Shown: positions 17,850 to 27,009, counted from the first letter of the stretch. The stretch: 64,000 nucleotides of DNA from Sulfitobacter sediminilitoris (GCF_010667575.1 NZ_JAABNT010000006.1:62001-126000), one strand, 5' to 3'. Translations and numbers: made by a program. Notes: generated by a model not told the origin, from the sequence alone.

Positions 17850-20156
17850 CTATGAGGTGAACTTGTTGTCACGGGGAAAACCGCGTGGGGCCATGCGTCC
17901 TGCGGAGGCGCGTTTGCCGGACCATTCGGATAGTTCCAATTCCGTCCGCGTGCGCCCCGCGGGGTCAAGCCAGCTTAGCCCGTCAGCAAGCGTGAAGGTC
18001 GTGGCATCCGACAGCCCGCCATCCTTGTACTTTTGCAGCCGTACGCCCTTGCCGCGTCCCATCTCCGGCAGCTCTTCGATTGGGAAGATCAGCACTTTGC
18101 GGTTCTCACCCACGGTTGCCACCGTATCGCCGCCCACGGGCTTGCACACCAAAGCCTGTGTCTCGCCCCGGACGTTCAGCACCTGCTTGCCGCTGCGCGT
18201 CTGCGCGACGACGTCATTTTCGGGCACGATGAAACCATCACCCGCACTGGAGGCCACCAACAACTTGCGATCGGGCTGATGAATAAACAGCGCCACGATT
18301 TGCGCCTCGTTTGGCAGATCGACCATCAGCCGCAGGGGTTCGCCCATGCCGCGCCCGCCGGGCAGGTTCGAGGCGGAAACCGTGTAGAACCGTCCGTTTG
18401 AGCCAAAGACCAGCAAGCGGTCCGTCGTCTCGGCGTGGAAGATGAAGCGCGGGCCGTCGCCGTCCTTGAACTTGAGCTCGCGGTTCAGATCGATATGGCC
18501 GGTCATGGCCCTGATCCAGCCCATCTGCGAGCAGACTACCGTGATCGGCTCGCGGTCGATCATCGCCTCAAGCGGCACATCCTCGATCTCGCCCGCTTCG
18601 GCAAAGGTCGTGCGGCGCGCGCCACCCTCCCAGTCCTTGCCAAACTGTTTCTTTGTCTGCCGCAGTTGGTCCGTGATTGCCTGCCATTGCAGGTCTTCGC
18701 TTTCCAGCAGATCCTCAAGCCCGGCGCGCTCTTCCATCAATTCGGATTGCTCGCGCATCAGTTCCAGTTCTTCCAAACGCCGCAAGCTGCGCAGGCGCAT
18801 GTTCAGGATCGCGTCGACCTGAACTTCGGACAGTTCGCCTTCGCCCGGCGGCGGGCTGACATAATCCTTTTCATCCATCGCCCGGACATGTGTCTTGCCC
18901 CAATCCTCGCGCATCAGAGCGGCCTTGGGATCATCATCGTAGCGGATGATGTCGATCACGCGGTCGAGGTTCAGGAAGGCGACGATAAACCCTTCCAGCA
19001 CCTCCAACCGGTGGTCGATCTTTTCCATCCGGTGTTGTGACCGGCGCTGGAGTACCTCGCGGCGGAAATCGAGGAAGGCCCGCAGCACTTCCTTCATCGA
19101 GCAGACCTTGGGCGTTACCCCATCGATCAACACGTTCATGTTGAGCGAGAACCGCACTTCCAGATCGGAATTGCGATAGAGCATGCCCATCAGCACTTCT
19201 GGATCCACGTTCTTTGAGCGCGGCTCAAGAACCATGCGGACGTCTTCGGCGCTCTCATCACGCACGTCAGCGAGGATCGGGATCTTCTTGGTCTGGATGG
19301 CCTCAGCGATCTTTTCGATCAGCTTGCCCTTCTGAACCTGATAGGGGATTTCGGTGACAACGATCTGCCACTGGCCGCGCCCGAGGTCTTCGACTTCCCA
19401 CCGACAGCGCAGACGAAAGCCGCCTTTGCCGGTGCGGTACGCGGTTGCGATATTCTCTGGTGGCTCAACGATGATGCCGCCGGTCGGGAAATCGGGGCCG
19501 GGCACGAAGTTGAGCAGCGTATCCTCCCGGCAATCGGGCACCTTGATCATATGGATACAGGCGTCGCACAGCTCAGCAATATTATGCGGCGGGATGTTCG
19601 TGGCCATGCCCACGGCAATGCCGCTTGAGCCATTGGCCAACAGGTTCGGGAACTGCGCGGGCAGCACCGCGGGTTCGGTCAGTGTGCCGTCGTAATTCTC
19701 GCGGAAATCAACGGCGTTCTCGTTCAGCCCCTCCAGCATGGCCTCGGCCACCGCTGTCATCCGCGCCTCGGTGTAACGGCTGGCGGCCGGGTTATCCCCG
19801 TCGATGTTGCCAAAGTTGCCCTGCCCGTCGACCAACGGGTAGCGAACGTTGAAGTCCTGCGCCAGACGCGCCATCGCGTCATAGATCGCGGCATCCCCGT
19901 GGGGATGGTAGTTGCCCATCACATCGCCGCTGATCTTGGCCGATTTCCGGAACCCCCCGTTTGAGGCCAGCCGCAATTCGCGCATCGCGAAAAGGATGCG
20001 CCGGTGTACCGGTTTCAGGCCATCGCGGGCATCGGGCAGCGCCCGGTGCATGATCGTCGACAGTGCATAGGTCAGATACCGCTCCCCCAGCGCGCGACGC
20101 AGGGGTTCGGAGATGTTGTTTGGATCAGCCTGAGGTGGATCGGTGACGTCTGACAT
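17850..20156 (-). CDS. parC: DNA topoisomerase IV subunit A
   Basis: Encodes 768 aa from ATG 20156 ('MSDVTDPPQADPNN'). The breakage-reunion domain has the catalytic tyrosine in 'AASRYTEARM' and the quinolone-region motif 'NYHPHGDAAIYDAM'. The position of E. coli ParC Ser80 is Ala here; as far as I recall this is common in alphaproteobacteria and not in itself a mutation. The C-terminal part has ParC-type beta-propeller blades with 'GRGKGVRLQKYKDGG'. ParC separates replicated chromosomes together with ParE, which is not in this window. It is the first gene of the minus-strand run parC-DUF898-M48. Confidence 0.96.
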   Translation of the reverse strand: MSDVTDPPQADPNNISEPLRRALGERYLTYALSTIMHRALPDARDGLKPVHRRILFAMRELRLASNGGFRKSAKISGDVMGNYHPHGDAAIYDAMARLAQDFNVRYPLVDGQGNFGNIDGDNPAASRYTEARMTAVAEAMLEGLNENAVDFRENYDGTLTEPAVLPAQFPNLLANGSSGIAVGMATNIPPHNIAELCDACIHMIKVPDCREDTLLNFVPGPDFPTGGIIVEPPENIATAYRTGKGGFRLRCRWEVEDLGRGQWQIVVTEIPYQVQKGKLIEKIAEAIQTKKIPILADVRDESAEDVRMVLEPRSKNVDPEVLMGMLYRNSDLEVRFSLNMNVLIDGVTPKVCSMKEVLRAFLDFRREVLQRRSQHRMEKIDHRLEVLEGFIVAFLNLDRVIDIIRYDDDPKAALMREDWGKTHVRAMDEKDYVSPPPGEGELSEVQVDAILNMRLRSLRRLEELELMREQSELMEERAGLEDLLESEDLQWQAITDQLRQTKKQFGKDWEGGARRTTFAEAGEIEDVPLEAMIDREPITVVCSQMGWIRAMTGHIDLNRELKFKDGDGPRFIFHAETTDRLLVFGSNGRFYTVSASNLPGGRGMGEPLRLMVDLPNEAQIVALFIHQPDRKLLVASSAGDGFIVPENDVVAQTRSGKQVLNVRGETQALVCKPVGGDTVATVGENRKVLIFPIEELPEMGRGKGVRLQKYKDGGLSDATTFTLADGLSWLDPAGRTRTELELSEWSGKRASAGRMAPRGFPRDNKFTS

Positions 20157-20352
20157 GCGTTTGGTGTAGCCGGGGCGCGAAGGGGCGGCAAGCGCTTGGT
20201 TTGGGTGCATCCGCATTCTTTGCGGCAGCGATGCCACGGGGAGCAGGTTTCGCGAATTCCCCTCTCGCATGCTGCCTTAACTTTGTTATTGGAACCGTGG
20301 CTCGAAGTTTCGTGTTAAACTGGGAATAAGAATCGTCCGTAGGGGATTATTA

Positions 20353-20991
20353 ATGAAAAAGTTCATTCTGCTGTCGTTTGGCTTTTTGGCATTTGCATTC
20401 TACGAAATGAGCGGCGGTGCCGGATTTGATCCCGAAGCGATCAAGATGGCGCGTATTGACGCATTGGAAGCACAAGAATCCGTCATCTCGGAAACTGCGG
20501 CCAAAAGTGCCCCTGTTATTGTCGCCAAAGCACCCAAAGTATTTGTGGATACCGATCCCCCCGAAACAAATGCAGTGACACGGGTCGCCCTGAACCTGAC
20601 ATCTATCGACGATTTGCCCCAGGCAGATACACCACGCAGTTCTGACGTTTCCGAGAGCGTCCAGCCTGTTACGGTTGCGGTTCCGCAGAATGTCGGCACC
20701 GTGACTTCTTCGGCTGATACGCCTCCAATCATCCCAAGCCTGATTGCACCCAGCGATGGAATGACCACAACAACAGAAGTGGTAACGAGCTATGAAGATA
20801 TCCGCACCGTCTCTGGCAACCGTGTAAACGTGCGTGGCGGTCCGGGAACCGACTTTGGCGTTGTCGCCCGGCTGGTCCGGGGGGATGAGGTCAAAGTCCT
20901 TGAAGACAACGGGGACGGTTGGGTCCGGTTCGAAACCGTGAACGGCGGCACCGGTGGCTGGATGGCGGATTTCCTTCTGATCGACGGCTAA
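20353..20991 (+). CDS. Secreted SH3-domain protein
   Basis: Encodes 212 aa. A hydrophobic N terminus (residues 1-18) acts as signal or anchor. A long low-complexity, Thr/Val/Pro-rich linker follows (to about residue 148). A bacterial SH3 domain ends the protein ('VSGNRVNVRGGPGTDFGVVARL', 'GDGWVRFE', 'GGWMADFLL'). Such proteins usually bind peptidoglycan. The gene is divergent from parC (196-base gap, AT-rich near the start) and is followed by a terminator whose right arm also serves the next gene. Confidence 0.88.
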   Translation: MKKFILLSFGFLAFAFYEMSGGAGFDPEAIKMARIDALEAQESVISETAAKSAPVIVAKAPKVFVDTDPPETNAVTRVALNLTSIDDLPQADTPRSSDVSESVQPVTVAVPQNVGTVTSSADTPPIIPSLIAPSDGMTTTTEVVTSYEDIRTVSGNRVNVRGGPGTDFGVVARLVRGDEVKVLEDNGDGWVRFETVNGGTGGWMADFLLIDG

Positions 20992-21031
20992 CCGGTACCC
21001 GGTTGCTATTGCAGGCGCATCCCGCGATGAA

Positions 21032-21057
21032 GGGCCTCCAGAACCGGAGGCCTTTTT
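21032..21057 (+). terminator. Intrinsic terminator that carries the SDR ribosome-binding site
   Basis: Stem GGCCTCC (21033-21039) with GGAGGCC (21046-21052), a 6-nt loop and five T (21053-21057). The next gene's ATG begins at 21059, and GGAGG in the right arm (21046-21050) is correctly spaced (8 bases) as its Shine-Dalgarno. Confidence 0.75.
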
Positions 21058-21058
21058 C

Positions 21059-21898
21059 ATGTCCGCAGCATTGCCAAAAAAATCGATCCTGATCACCGGT
21101 TGTTCCAGCGGCATCGGCTATGACGCTGCTCTTGGCATGCGGGCGCAAGGCTGGCGGGTGTTTGCCGCGTGTCGCAAGGCGGAGGATTGCACACGACTGA
21201 AAGCAGAAGGGTTTGAAGCGCCGCTGCTGGACTACGCGGACGAAGACACCCTTCACGCGGCACTTGCCGAAGTGCTTGAGGCGACCGGTGGTACGCTGGA
21301 TGCGCTCTTTAACAATGGCGCGCATGGATTGCCGGGCGCGGTTGAGGATTTGCCGACAGACGCATTGCGTGCGATTTTCGAAACGAATTTCTTTGGCTGG
21401 CATACACTGACCCGCGCCGTAATCCCGGTGATGCGGGCACAGGGAAGCGGGCGGATCGTGCAATGCTCTTCCGTGCTGGGGTTTGTCACACTGCCTTTGC
21501 GAGGCGCATACAATTCGACGAAATTCGCGCTTGAGGGGCTGACGGATACTTTGCGTAACGAAATGCGCGGCACAGGAATTCATGTCATACTTATTGAGCC
21601 GGGGCCGGTTACTTCAAAAATTAGAGTGAACTCTATTCCGCATTTTGAGCGTTGGCTGGATTGGGAGAATTCAGCGCGCGCCGCACAATACCGCGAGAAA
21701 CTGATACCCCGACTATACGAATCGTCGGGGCCAGACCGGTTTGAACTGCCGCCCGCGGCTGTTACGAAAAAGCTGATCCATGCGGTGACACATCCCAGAC
21801 CGCGCCCGCGCTATTACGTCACAGTGCCCACGTATGTTGCTGGCATTCTGCGCCGTATCCTGCCGACCAGTGCGGTTGATTGGATACTCAGCCGCTGA
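21059..21898 (+). CDS. Short-chain dehydrogenase/reductase
   Basis: Encodes 279 aa with a classical SDR plan: cofactor loop TGCSSGIG (residues 14-21), NNGAHG, the catalytic serine region 'VQCSSVLG' and the active YNSTK. The length and the C-terminal hydrophobic end ('PTYVAGILRRILPTSAVDWIL') recall membrane-associated SDRs that act on retinoid, steroid or lipid-like substrates; the substrate is unknown. The ATG lies two bases after the T-run of the upstream terminator, so translation depends on read-through or on a promoter within or before the hairpin. A HIG1-type gene follows. Confidence 0.9.
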   Translation: MSAALPKKSILITGCSSGIGYDAALGMRAQGWRVFAACRKAEDCTRLKAEGFEAPLLDYADEDTLHAALAEVLEATGGTLDALFNNGAHGLPGAVEDLPTDALRAIFETNFFGWHTLTRAVIPVMRAQGSGRIVQCSSVLGFVTLPLRGAYNSTKFALEGLTDTLRNEMRGTGIHVILIEPGPVTSKIRVNSIPHFERWLDWENSARAAQYREKLIPRLYESSGPDRFELPPAAVTKKLIHAVTHPRPRPRYYVTVPTYVAGILRRILPTSAVDWILSR

Positions 21899-21957
21899 TT
21901 GCCCTTGCGCCCCGGCGATGGGCGGCTACATCACAGCGTCAGCAAAGGAAAAGCGCC

Positions 21958-22164
21958 ATGTTTGATGATCCACTGTTCACTATTGTCCTGCTCGCCGTGT
22001 TGGCGGTTGTGGTTGTTCTGATGATTGGGCTGGGTGGTTTCGCAGGCGGCGGCGCGTTCAACAAGAAACACTCGAACCGGCTGATGCGCTACCGGATCAT
22101 CGCGCAATTCATCGCGGTGGTGCTGATTGTCGGATTTGTCTGGCTGCGTGGAGGCACAAACTGA
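21958..22164 (+). CDS. Twin-transmembrane HIG1-domain-like protein
   Basis: Encodes 68 aa from ATG 21958, behind AAAGGAA. It has two membrane spans (about residues 5-28 and 45-64) joined by a short basic loop ('FNKKHSNRLMRYRIIAQ'), the pattern of the HIG1 family. Homologues in other organisms stabilise respiratory complexes, but bacterial ones are little studied. The TGA stop overlaps the adenosyltransferase ATG by one base, so the two are coupled. Confidence 0.82.
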   Translation: MFDDPLFTIVLLAVLAVVVVLMIGLGGFAGGGAFNKKHSNRLMRYRIIAQFIAVVLIVGFVWLRGGTN

Positions 22165-22754
22165 TGGTCGTTCTGAACAAGATTTACACCCGCACCGGCG
22201 ACAAGGGCACAACGGCACTGGGCAATGGTGACCGTGTCGCCAAGCATGATGCGCGGGTCGAAGCCTATGGCACGGTGGATGAGCTGAACTGTTTCGTAGG
22301 CGTCGCGCGGCTTGAAGCCACCGGAGAGATGGACGCGGCCCTGTCGCGTATCCAGAATGACCTGTTCGATCTTGGCGCAGATCTCTGCCGTCCGGACATG
22401 GCCAAGGACGCAGAGGCCGAGTATCCGCCGCTGCGCATGGCCATCCAACAGGTTGAGCGGCTGGAGGCCGAAGTCGACGACATGATCGGCAATGATCAGG
22501 ACGAACCAAAGCTTCAGCCGCTGCGCAGTTTCATCCTGCCCGGTGGTTCGAAACTGGCCGCGCATCTGCATGTCTGCCGCACCGTGGCGCGCCGGGCCGA
22601 GCGGCTGGCAGTTTTGCTGGCGGGTGAAGAGGACGTGAACGAGGCGGCAGTGAAATACCTCAACCGCCTCAGCGACTGGTTCTTCGTCGCCGCGCGGGTC
22701 GCCAACAACAACGGCAAGGACGATGTTCTTTGGGTGCCGGGTGCCAACCGGTAG
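22164..22754 (+). CDS. Cob(I)alamin adenosyltransferase, PduO type
   Basis: Encodes 196 aa. The family start 'IYTRTGDKGTTALGNGDR' (ATP loop) is followed by 'AYGTVDELNCFVG', 'FDLGADLC', 'FILPGGSKLAAHLHVCRTVARRAER' and 'LNRLSDWFFVAAR', covering the whole three-subunit-interface ATP/cobalamin site. It makes adenosylcobalamin, the cofactor of methylmalonyl- and ethylmalonyl-CoA mutases. It overlaps the HIG1-type gene by one base. Two other cobalamin genes (cobD, cobC) are at the far right of the window. No cobalamin riboswitch is visible upstream. Confidence 0.95.
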   Translation: MVVLNKIYTRTGDKGTTALGNGDRVAKHDARVEAYGTVDELNCFVGVARLEATGEMDAALSRIQNDLFDLGADLCRPDMAKDAEAEYPPLRMAIQQVERLEAEVDDMIGNDQDEPKLQPLRSFILPGGSKLAAHLHVCRTVARRAERLAVLLAGEEDVNEAAVKYLNRLSDWFFVAARVANNNGKDDVLWVPGANR

Positions 22755-22795
22755 CGCGACACCGCCGATTTTTGCGGAGGTTCTGGCCGAGGCTT

Positions 22796-23161
22796 TTAGT
22801 CCTGATGCGGTTCCCACAGCTCGATCGCGTTGCCCTCGGGATCGTTGAGGTGCGCGAAGCGTCCGATCCCCGGCACTTCTCCGAGTGAGCGCGTGGCAAC
22901 GCCCGCTTGTTCAAGCTGGGCGCAGAAGGCGTCGAGATCGGCAACCTTGAAATTCATCATAAAGCTTTTGTCCGCTGCGAAATAATCCGTGTCAGCGGAA
23001 AAGGGCGCAAATACCATCGCGCCGCCCTGCGCGATCCATGGCGTGCCGCCCGAATCCTCTGGCACTGGGTCAATGCCGAGGTGATCGCGATACCACCGCG
23101 CGAGTGCCGCAGGGTCCTTTGCCCGAAAGAAAAAGCCACCGATTCCCAAAACCTTTTGCAT
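22796..23161 (-). CDS. Glyoxalase/bleomycin-resistance-fold protein
   Basis: Encodes 121 aa from ATG 23161 ('[17 protein letters not shown]'). It is one VOC module: '[12 protein letters not shown]' early and '[17 protein letters not shown]' at the end, with the usual Glu ligand near the C terminus. Members include glyoxalase I, resistance proteins and dioxygenases, so the reaction cannot be told. It is divergent from etfB, with two palindromes in the 184-base gap. Confidence 0.85.
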   Translation of the reverse strand: MQKVLGIGGFFFRAKDPAALARWYRDHLGIDPVPEDSGGTPWIAQGGAMVFAPFSADTDYFAADKSFMMNFKVADLDAFCAQLEQAGVATRSLGEVPGIGRFAHLNDPEGNAIELWEPHQD

Positions 23162-23183
23162 CCCCTGCCCCCCTAACTTGGCG

Positions 23184-23228
23184 CAAACCGGCACGTTTGG
23201 CGCTAACACCATCACGAACGTGACGTTC
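23184..23228. promoter_or_regulatory. Two palindromes upstream of etfB
   Basis: CAAAC at 23184-23188 and GTTTG at 23195-23199 form a 5-bp inverted repeat with a 6-base spacer. A perfect 13-base palindrome, GAACGT-G-ACGTTC, follows at 23216-23228. Both are in the gap between the VOC gene and etfB (start 23346). The CAAAC/GTTTG pair recalls PsrA-type TetR operators, which in pseudomonads control etf genes; the spacing differs, so this is only a lead. Confidence 0.35.
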
Positions 23229-23345
23229 TACCACATAATTCTGGCGATTTTACCCTGTTTCACCGCTGGCGAACGTTATATCACCCAGCAAGACTTTTTT
23301 GATTTGCCGGAACCCCGGTGCCCAAAATATAGGAGAAAAACGCTC

Positions 23346-24104
23346 ATGAAGGTGCTTGTACCTGTCAAACGCGTGATCGACTACAACGTGAAGGTGCGCG
23401 TCAAAGCGGACGGATCGGGTGTTGATCTTGCCAACGTGAAAATGTCGATGAACCCGTTTGATGAAATTTCCGTCGAACAGGCGATCCGCCTGAAAGAAGC
23501 GGGTCAGGCCGATGAGGTCGTCGCGGTTTCCATCGGCGTCAAGCAGGCGCAGGAAACCCTGCGGACGGCGCTGGCGATGGGCGCGGACCGGGCAATCCTG
23601 GTTGTTGCAACCGACGACGTGCACAACGACATCGAGCCGCTGACAGTGGCCAAGATCCTCAAGGGCATCGTGGACGAAGAGCAGCCGGGCCTCGTGCTGT
23701 GCGGCAAGCAGTCCATCGATAATGACATGAACGCCACCGGCCAGATGCTGGCGGCGCTGATGGGCTGGTCCCAGGCAACATTCGCTTCTGAGGTCGAGAT
23801 CGCAGGCGACAAGGCCAAGGTCACGCGCGAGGTGGACGGCGGTCTGCAAACGATCGAGGTCTCCATGCCAACAGTCGTCACCGTTGACCTGCGCCTGAAC
23901 GAACCACGCTATGCGTCGCTGCCCAACATCATGAAAGCGAAAAAGAAGCCTCTGGATGAAAAGACCCCTGCCGATTACGGCGTTGAGGTCGAAAACCGTC
24001 TGGAGATCGTCAAAACGGTTGAGCCCGCAGAGCGTGCCGCAGGCGAAATGGTGCCTGACGTCGATACGCTGGTGGCGAAGCTTAAAGAAAAGGGGGTTGT
24101 GTAA
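23346..24104 (+). CDS. etfB: Electron transfer flavoprotein, beta subunit
   Basis: Encodes 252 aa from ATG 23346 ('[20 protein letters not shown]'), behind AGGAG at 23331-23335. The AMP-binding motif region '[19 protein letters not shown]' and the family '[21 protein letters not shown]' loop, which contacts dehydrogenases, are intact. ETF collects electrons from acyl-CoA dehydrogenases and passes them to ETF-ubiquinone oxidoreductase. The TAA stop shares its last base with the etfA ATG. The methylsuccinyl-CoA dehydrogenase at 37.6 kb is a likely electron donor. Confidence 0.98.
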   Translation: MKVLVPVKRVIDYNVKVRVKADGSGVDLANVKMSMNPFDEISVEQAIRLKEAGQADEVVAVSIGVKQAQETLRTALAMGADRAILVVATDDVHNDIEPLTVAKILKGIVDEEQPGLVLCGKQSIDNDMNATGQMLAALMGWSQATFASEVEIAGDKAKVTREVDGGLQTIEVSMPTVVTVDLRLNEPRYASLPNIMKAKKKPLDEKTPADYGVEVENRLEIVKTVEPAERAAGEMVPDVDTLVAKLKEKGVV

Positions 24105-25033
24105 TGGCTGTTCTTCTTCTTGCAGAAGTAACCGACGGCGAACTGGCGATGGACGCAACGGCCAAGGCGGTGACCGCAGCCAAGCAGTTGGGTGACGTGA
24201 CCGTTCTGGCCGCCGGTGGTTCCGCCGCCGCAGCAGGCGAAGCCGCCGCCAAGATCGATGGTGTATCTAAGGTGCTGGTTGCCGAGGACCCGTCGCTGGG
24301 TCACCGCCTCGCGGAAGCCACGGCAGCGCTGATCGTCTCGCTGGCAGGTGATTACGAACACATCGTGGCCCCTGCGACGACCGACGCGAAAAACGTGATG
24401 CCCCGTGTCGCAGCATTGCTGGACGTGATGATCATTTCTGACGCTTCCGGTGTTGTGGATGGCGATACGTTTGAGCGTCCGATCTATGCCGGCAACGCGG
24501 TTCAGACGGTGAAGTCCACGGACGCAAAGAAAGTTGTCACCTTCCGGACAGCGACCTTTGACGCTGCGGGCGAAGGCGGCTCTGCCTCGGTTGAGACAGT
24601 GGGCGCTGCTGCTGATCCGGGTCTGTCTTCCTGGGTCGAGGACAAGGTTGCCGCAAGCGACCGTCCCGAACTGACCTCGGCCGGTATCGTCGTGTCCGGC
24701 GGTCGTGGTGTGGGCTCCGAAGATGACTTTACCCTGATCGAGAAACTGGCTGACAAGCTGGGTGCCGCCGTTGGCGCGTCCCGCGCGGCTGTTGACAGCG
24801 GTTATGCACCGAACGACTGGCAGGTTGGCCAGACGGGCAAGGTTGTTGCACCAGACCTCTACATCGCGGTTGGTATTTCCGGCGCGATCCAGCACCTGGC
24901 CGGCATGAAGGATTCCAAGGTGATCGTGGCGATCAACAAGGACGAAGAAGCGCCGATTTTCCAGGTCGCGGACTACGGCCTTGTGGCTGACCTTTTTGAG
25001 GCAGTGCCAGAGCTGATGGAAAAGCTGGGCTGA
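24104..25033 (+). CDS. etfA: Electron transfer flavoprotein, alpha subunit
   Basis: Encodes 309 aa. The C-terminal FAD-binding domain shows '[13 protein letters not shown]', '[27 protein letters not shown]' and '[18 protein letters not shown]', the classical ETF-alpha signature. It pairs with etfB, with which it overlaps by one base. A terminator at 25070-25099 ends the operon. 3-hydroxybutyryl-CoA dehydrogenase follows after the broken DUF6473 gene, in line with the usual etfBA-hbd order of the group. Confidence 0.98.
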   Translation: MAVLLLAEVTDGELAMDATAKAVTAAKQLGDVTVLAAGGSAAAAGEAAAKIDGVSKVLVAEDPSLGHRLAEATAALIVSLAGDYEHIVAPATTDAKNVMPRVAALLDVMIISDASGVVDGDTFERPIYAGNAVQTVKSTDAKKVVTFRTATFDAAGEGGSASVETVGAAADPGLSSWVEDKVAASDRPELTSAGIVVSGGRGVGSEDDFTLIEKLADKLGAAVGASRAAVDSGYAPNDWQVGQTGKVVAPDLYIAVGISGAIQHLAGMKDSKVIVAINKDEEAPIFQVADYGLVADLFEAVPELMEKLG

Positions 25034-25069
25034 TACCGCCCCTGGGCTGTGAAGCCTGACTAGATTTTT

Positions 25070-25099
25070 AAGGGCCCGCCAATTCAGGCGGGCCTTTTT
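25070..25099 (+). terminator. Intrinsic terminator after etfBA
   Basis: An 8-bp stem GGCCCGCC/GGCGGGCC (25073-25080 with 25087-25094) extended by G-T and A-T pairs, with a 6-nt loop and five T (25095-25099). Confidence 0.87.
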
Positions 25100-25102
25100 C
25101 GT

Positions 25103-25936
25103 TCAAAAGAGTGCGCGAATTTCCTTGGCTACAGCCTTCGCCGCTTCGGCATGCGCCATCGGCCCCATCATTTCTGCTGCAGCAGCTGCGTCCAACTCAC
25201 CGAAAATCATTCCGTCCGTCCCGGCCCTTTGCGCCTTTTCGGATACGACAACCTCAACGACAGAAGTTGCATAGGGTTTGACTTGATTGATCATATCCCG
25301 CGTCACGAAGAGCGGATCGCTCCCCAGGGTATCAATATCGTAGGGGTCGATGTCATCGGGTGAATGACCTGCAATCCACAAGAGGATCGATTTGCCCTTC
25401 ACCTGTTTCAACATCAGCCGCATGCGGGCAACCCAGACCTAATGCAGTTCCTGCCGAACGGTCTGGAACCTTTCTGTTGAAACACTGAGCAGCGCGCCAA
25501 GCATGTGCTTGTTGAAATGGAAATCAGCAAAATCGACTTCTCTGTAATTGGTCTTGAGAAGCGTTGCCGCCTCAAGAAATCGATCATTGCGCCGGGGATG
25601 CACTGAATAAAAGCGGTTGGTCATGTTCTGGGCACCCAATACCTGTATGACCGAAATGTCGGCAGCAGAGGCGGCATCAAGCACAAACGGGTCGAACGAG
25701 AACGCATCGACACCGGCGTTCAGTTGACCAAAGTTGGCACAAGTGACGCCCAAAGCCTGTTCTACAAGCGCCGGGAACGGTTGTTCGACAAACTTGCCGT
25801 AGGTTTCGTTGGTCCCAACAAACGCAATATAGGGGTTGCCCAAATCCCGCTTTGGCCCGCGAAACAGCAGTCTGGACGTGCCATACCGGCACGGCTGATA
25901 GTCTAGGAGCCCAGGCCCCAGTACATCATAGGTCAT
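25103..25936 (-). pseudogene. DUF6473 gene interrupted by an in-frame amber codon
   Basis: The frame starts at ATG 25936 ('MTYDVLGPGLLDYQPCRYG', the family opening), behind AAGGTGG. It runs to a TAG at 25441-25439, just after 'TVRQELH'. The same frame continues without shift as 'VWVARMRLMLKQVKGKSILLW' to the natural end at 25103, giving about 277 codons, close to the family length as I remember it. Only one codon is wrong, and a CAG-to-TAG change would explain it. Function of the family is unknown; homologues look like hydrolase or GDSL-like folds. It may be a recent null mutation or a base-call error. It is convergent with etfA and divergent from hbd. Confidence 0.78.
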
Positions 25937-26093
25937 CTCACCCACCTTTTTTCATTCACCCGTGCGGGACTATGTCCAGCGATCCTTGCGATTCTGTTAA
26001 TGAGCGAATTTGCCAAGACTTTTCACGACCGCGCGCCCTTGCGGCACCCCCCTCCGGGTCATAATGTGAGCCATATTCTTGAAAGGACGGGGC

Positions 26094-26969
26094 ATGGACA
26101 TCCAGACAATCGGCATCGTGGGCGCAGGACAGATGGGCAACGGGATCGCCCATGTGTTAGCGTTGGCGGGCTATGATGTGAAAATGACGGATGTCAGCGG
26201 CGAGGCGCTGGAAAACGCCATGAAGCTGATCGAGGGGAATATGTCGCGGCAGGCAGGTCGCGGCAAAATCTCGGAAGACGACATGGCAACCGCCCTCAAG
26301 CGGATCGATACCTCAACAACGCTGACCGACTTGGGGCCAAGCGACCTGATCATCGAGGCGGCAACCGAACGGGAAACCGTGAAGCAGGCCATTTTCGAAG
26401 ACCTGCTGCCACATCTGAAGCCGCATACCATCCTGACCTCGAACACGTCATCTATCTCGATCACGCGGCTGGCCAGCCGCACGGACCGGCCGGAAAAATT
26501 CATGGGCTTTCATTTCATGAACCCCGTGCCGGTCATGCAACTGGTGGAGCTGATCCGCGGGATTGCGACCGATGAGGAAACCTTCAGCGCCTGCAAGGCG
26601 GTGGTAGACCGGCTTGGCAAGACAGCCGCCTCTGCCGAGGATTTCCCCGCCTTCATCGTGAACCGCATCCTGATGCCGATGATCAACGAGGCGGTCTATA
26701 CGCTGTATGAAGGTGTCGGGAACGTTCAGTCGATCGACAGCTCCATGAAGCTGGGGGCGAACCATCCGATGGGGCCGCTGGAACTGGCAGATTTCATCGG
26801 GCTGGACACATGTCTGGCAATTATGAACGTGCTGCATGATGGGCTGGCGGATACAAAATACCGCCCCTGCCCGCTTTTGACAAAATATGTCGAGGCCGGA
26901 TGGCTTGGGCGCAAGTCCCAGCGCGGTTTCTACGATTACCGCGGGGACATGCCAGTTCCCACACGTTGA
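26094..26969 (+). CDS. 3-hydroxybutyryl-CoA dehydrogenase
   Basis: Encodes 291 aa from ATG 26094 ('MDIQTIGIVGAGQMGNG'), behind AAAGGAC. The NAD site GAGQMG lies at residues 10-15. Catalytic and substrate motifs are present: 'ILTSNTSSISITRLA', 'GFHFMNPVPVMQLVELI' (His/Glu pair) and 'NRILMPMINEAV'. The enzyme interconverts 3-hydroxybutyryl-CoA and acetoacetyl-CoA in butyrate/PHB metabolism and feeds crotonyl-CoA to the ethylmalonyl-CoA pathway. It sits after etfBA, its common partner. Confidence 0.95.
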   Translation: MDIQTIGIVGAGQMGNGIAHVLALAGYDVKMTDVSGEALENAMKLIEGNMSRQAGRGKISEDDMATALKRIDTSTTLTDLGPSDLIIEAATERETVKQAIFEDLLPHLKPHTILTSNTSSISITRLASRTDRPEKFMGFHFMNPVPVMQLVELIRGIATDEETFSACKAVVDRLGKTAASAEDFPAFIVNRILMPMINEAVYTLYEGVGNVQSIDSSMKLGANHPMGPLELADFIGLDTCLAIMNVLHDGLADTKYRPCPLLTKYVEAGWLGRKSQRGFYDYRGDMPVPTR

Positions 26970-26991
26970 GCGTCACAGTCGGTAGGGTGCG

Positions 26992-27009
26992 CCCGGCCGC
27001 GCGGCCGGG
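26992..27009. repeat. 18-bp perfect palindrome between convergent genes
   Basis: CCCGGCCGC joined directly to GCGGCCGGG, all GC. It lies between hbd and the convergent acyltransferase gene. It would form a stable hairpin on either strand but lacks a T-run, so it may be a transcription roadblock or a Rho-assisted end rather than a textbook terminator. Confidence 0.45.

Noticed and set aside
22040-22170. Cobalamin riboswitch before the adenosyltransferase or cob genes
   Set aside because: The adenosyltransferase start overlaps the preceding coding sequence, and no B12-box-like sequence was found before it or before cobC.
23250-24895. Two long minus-strand frames across etfB and etfA
   Set aside because: Both are antisense to well conserved flavoprotein genes and lack any family sequence.
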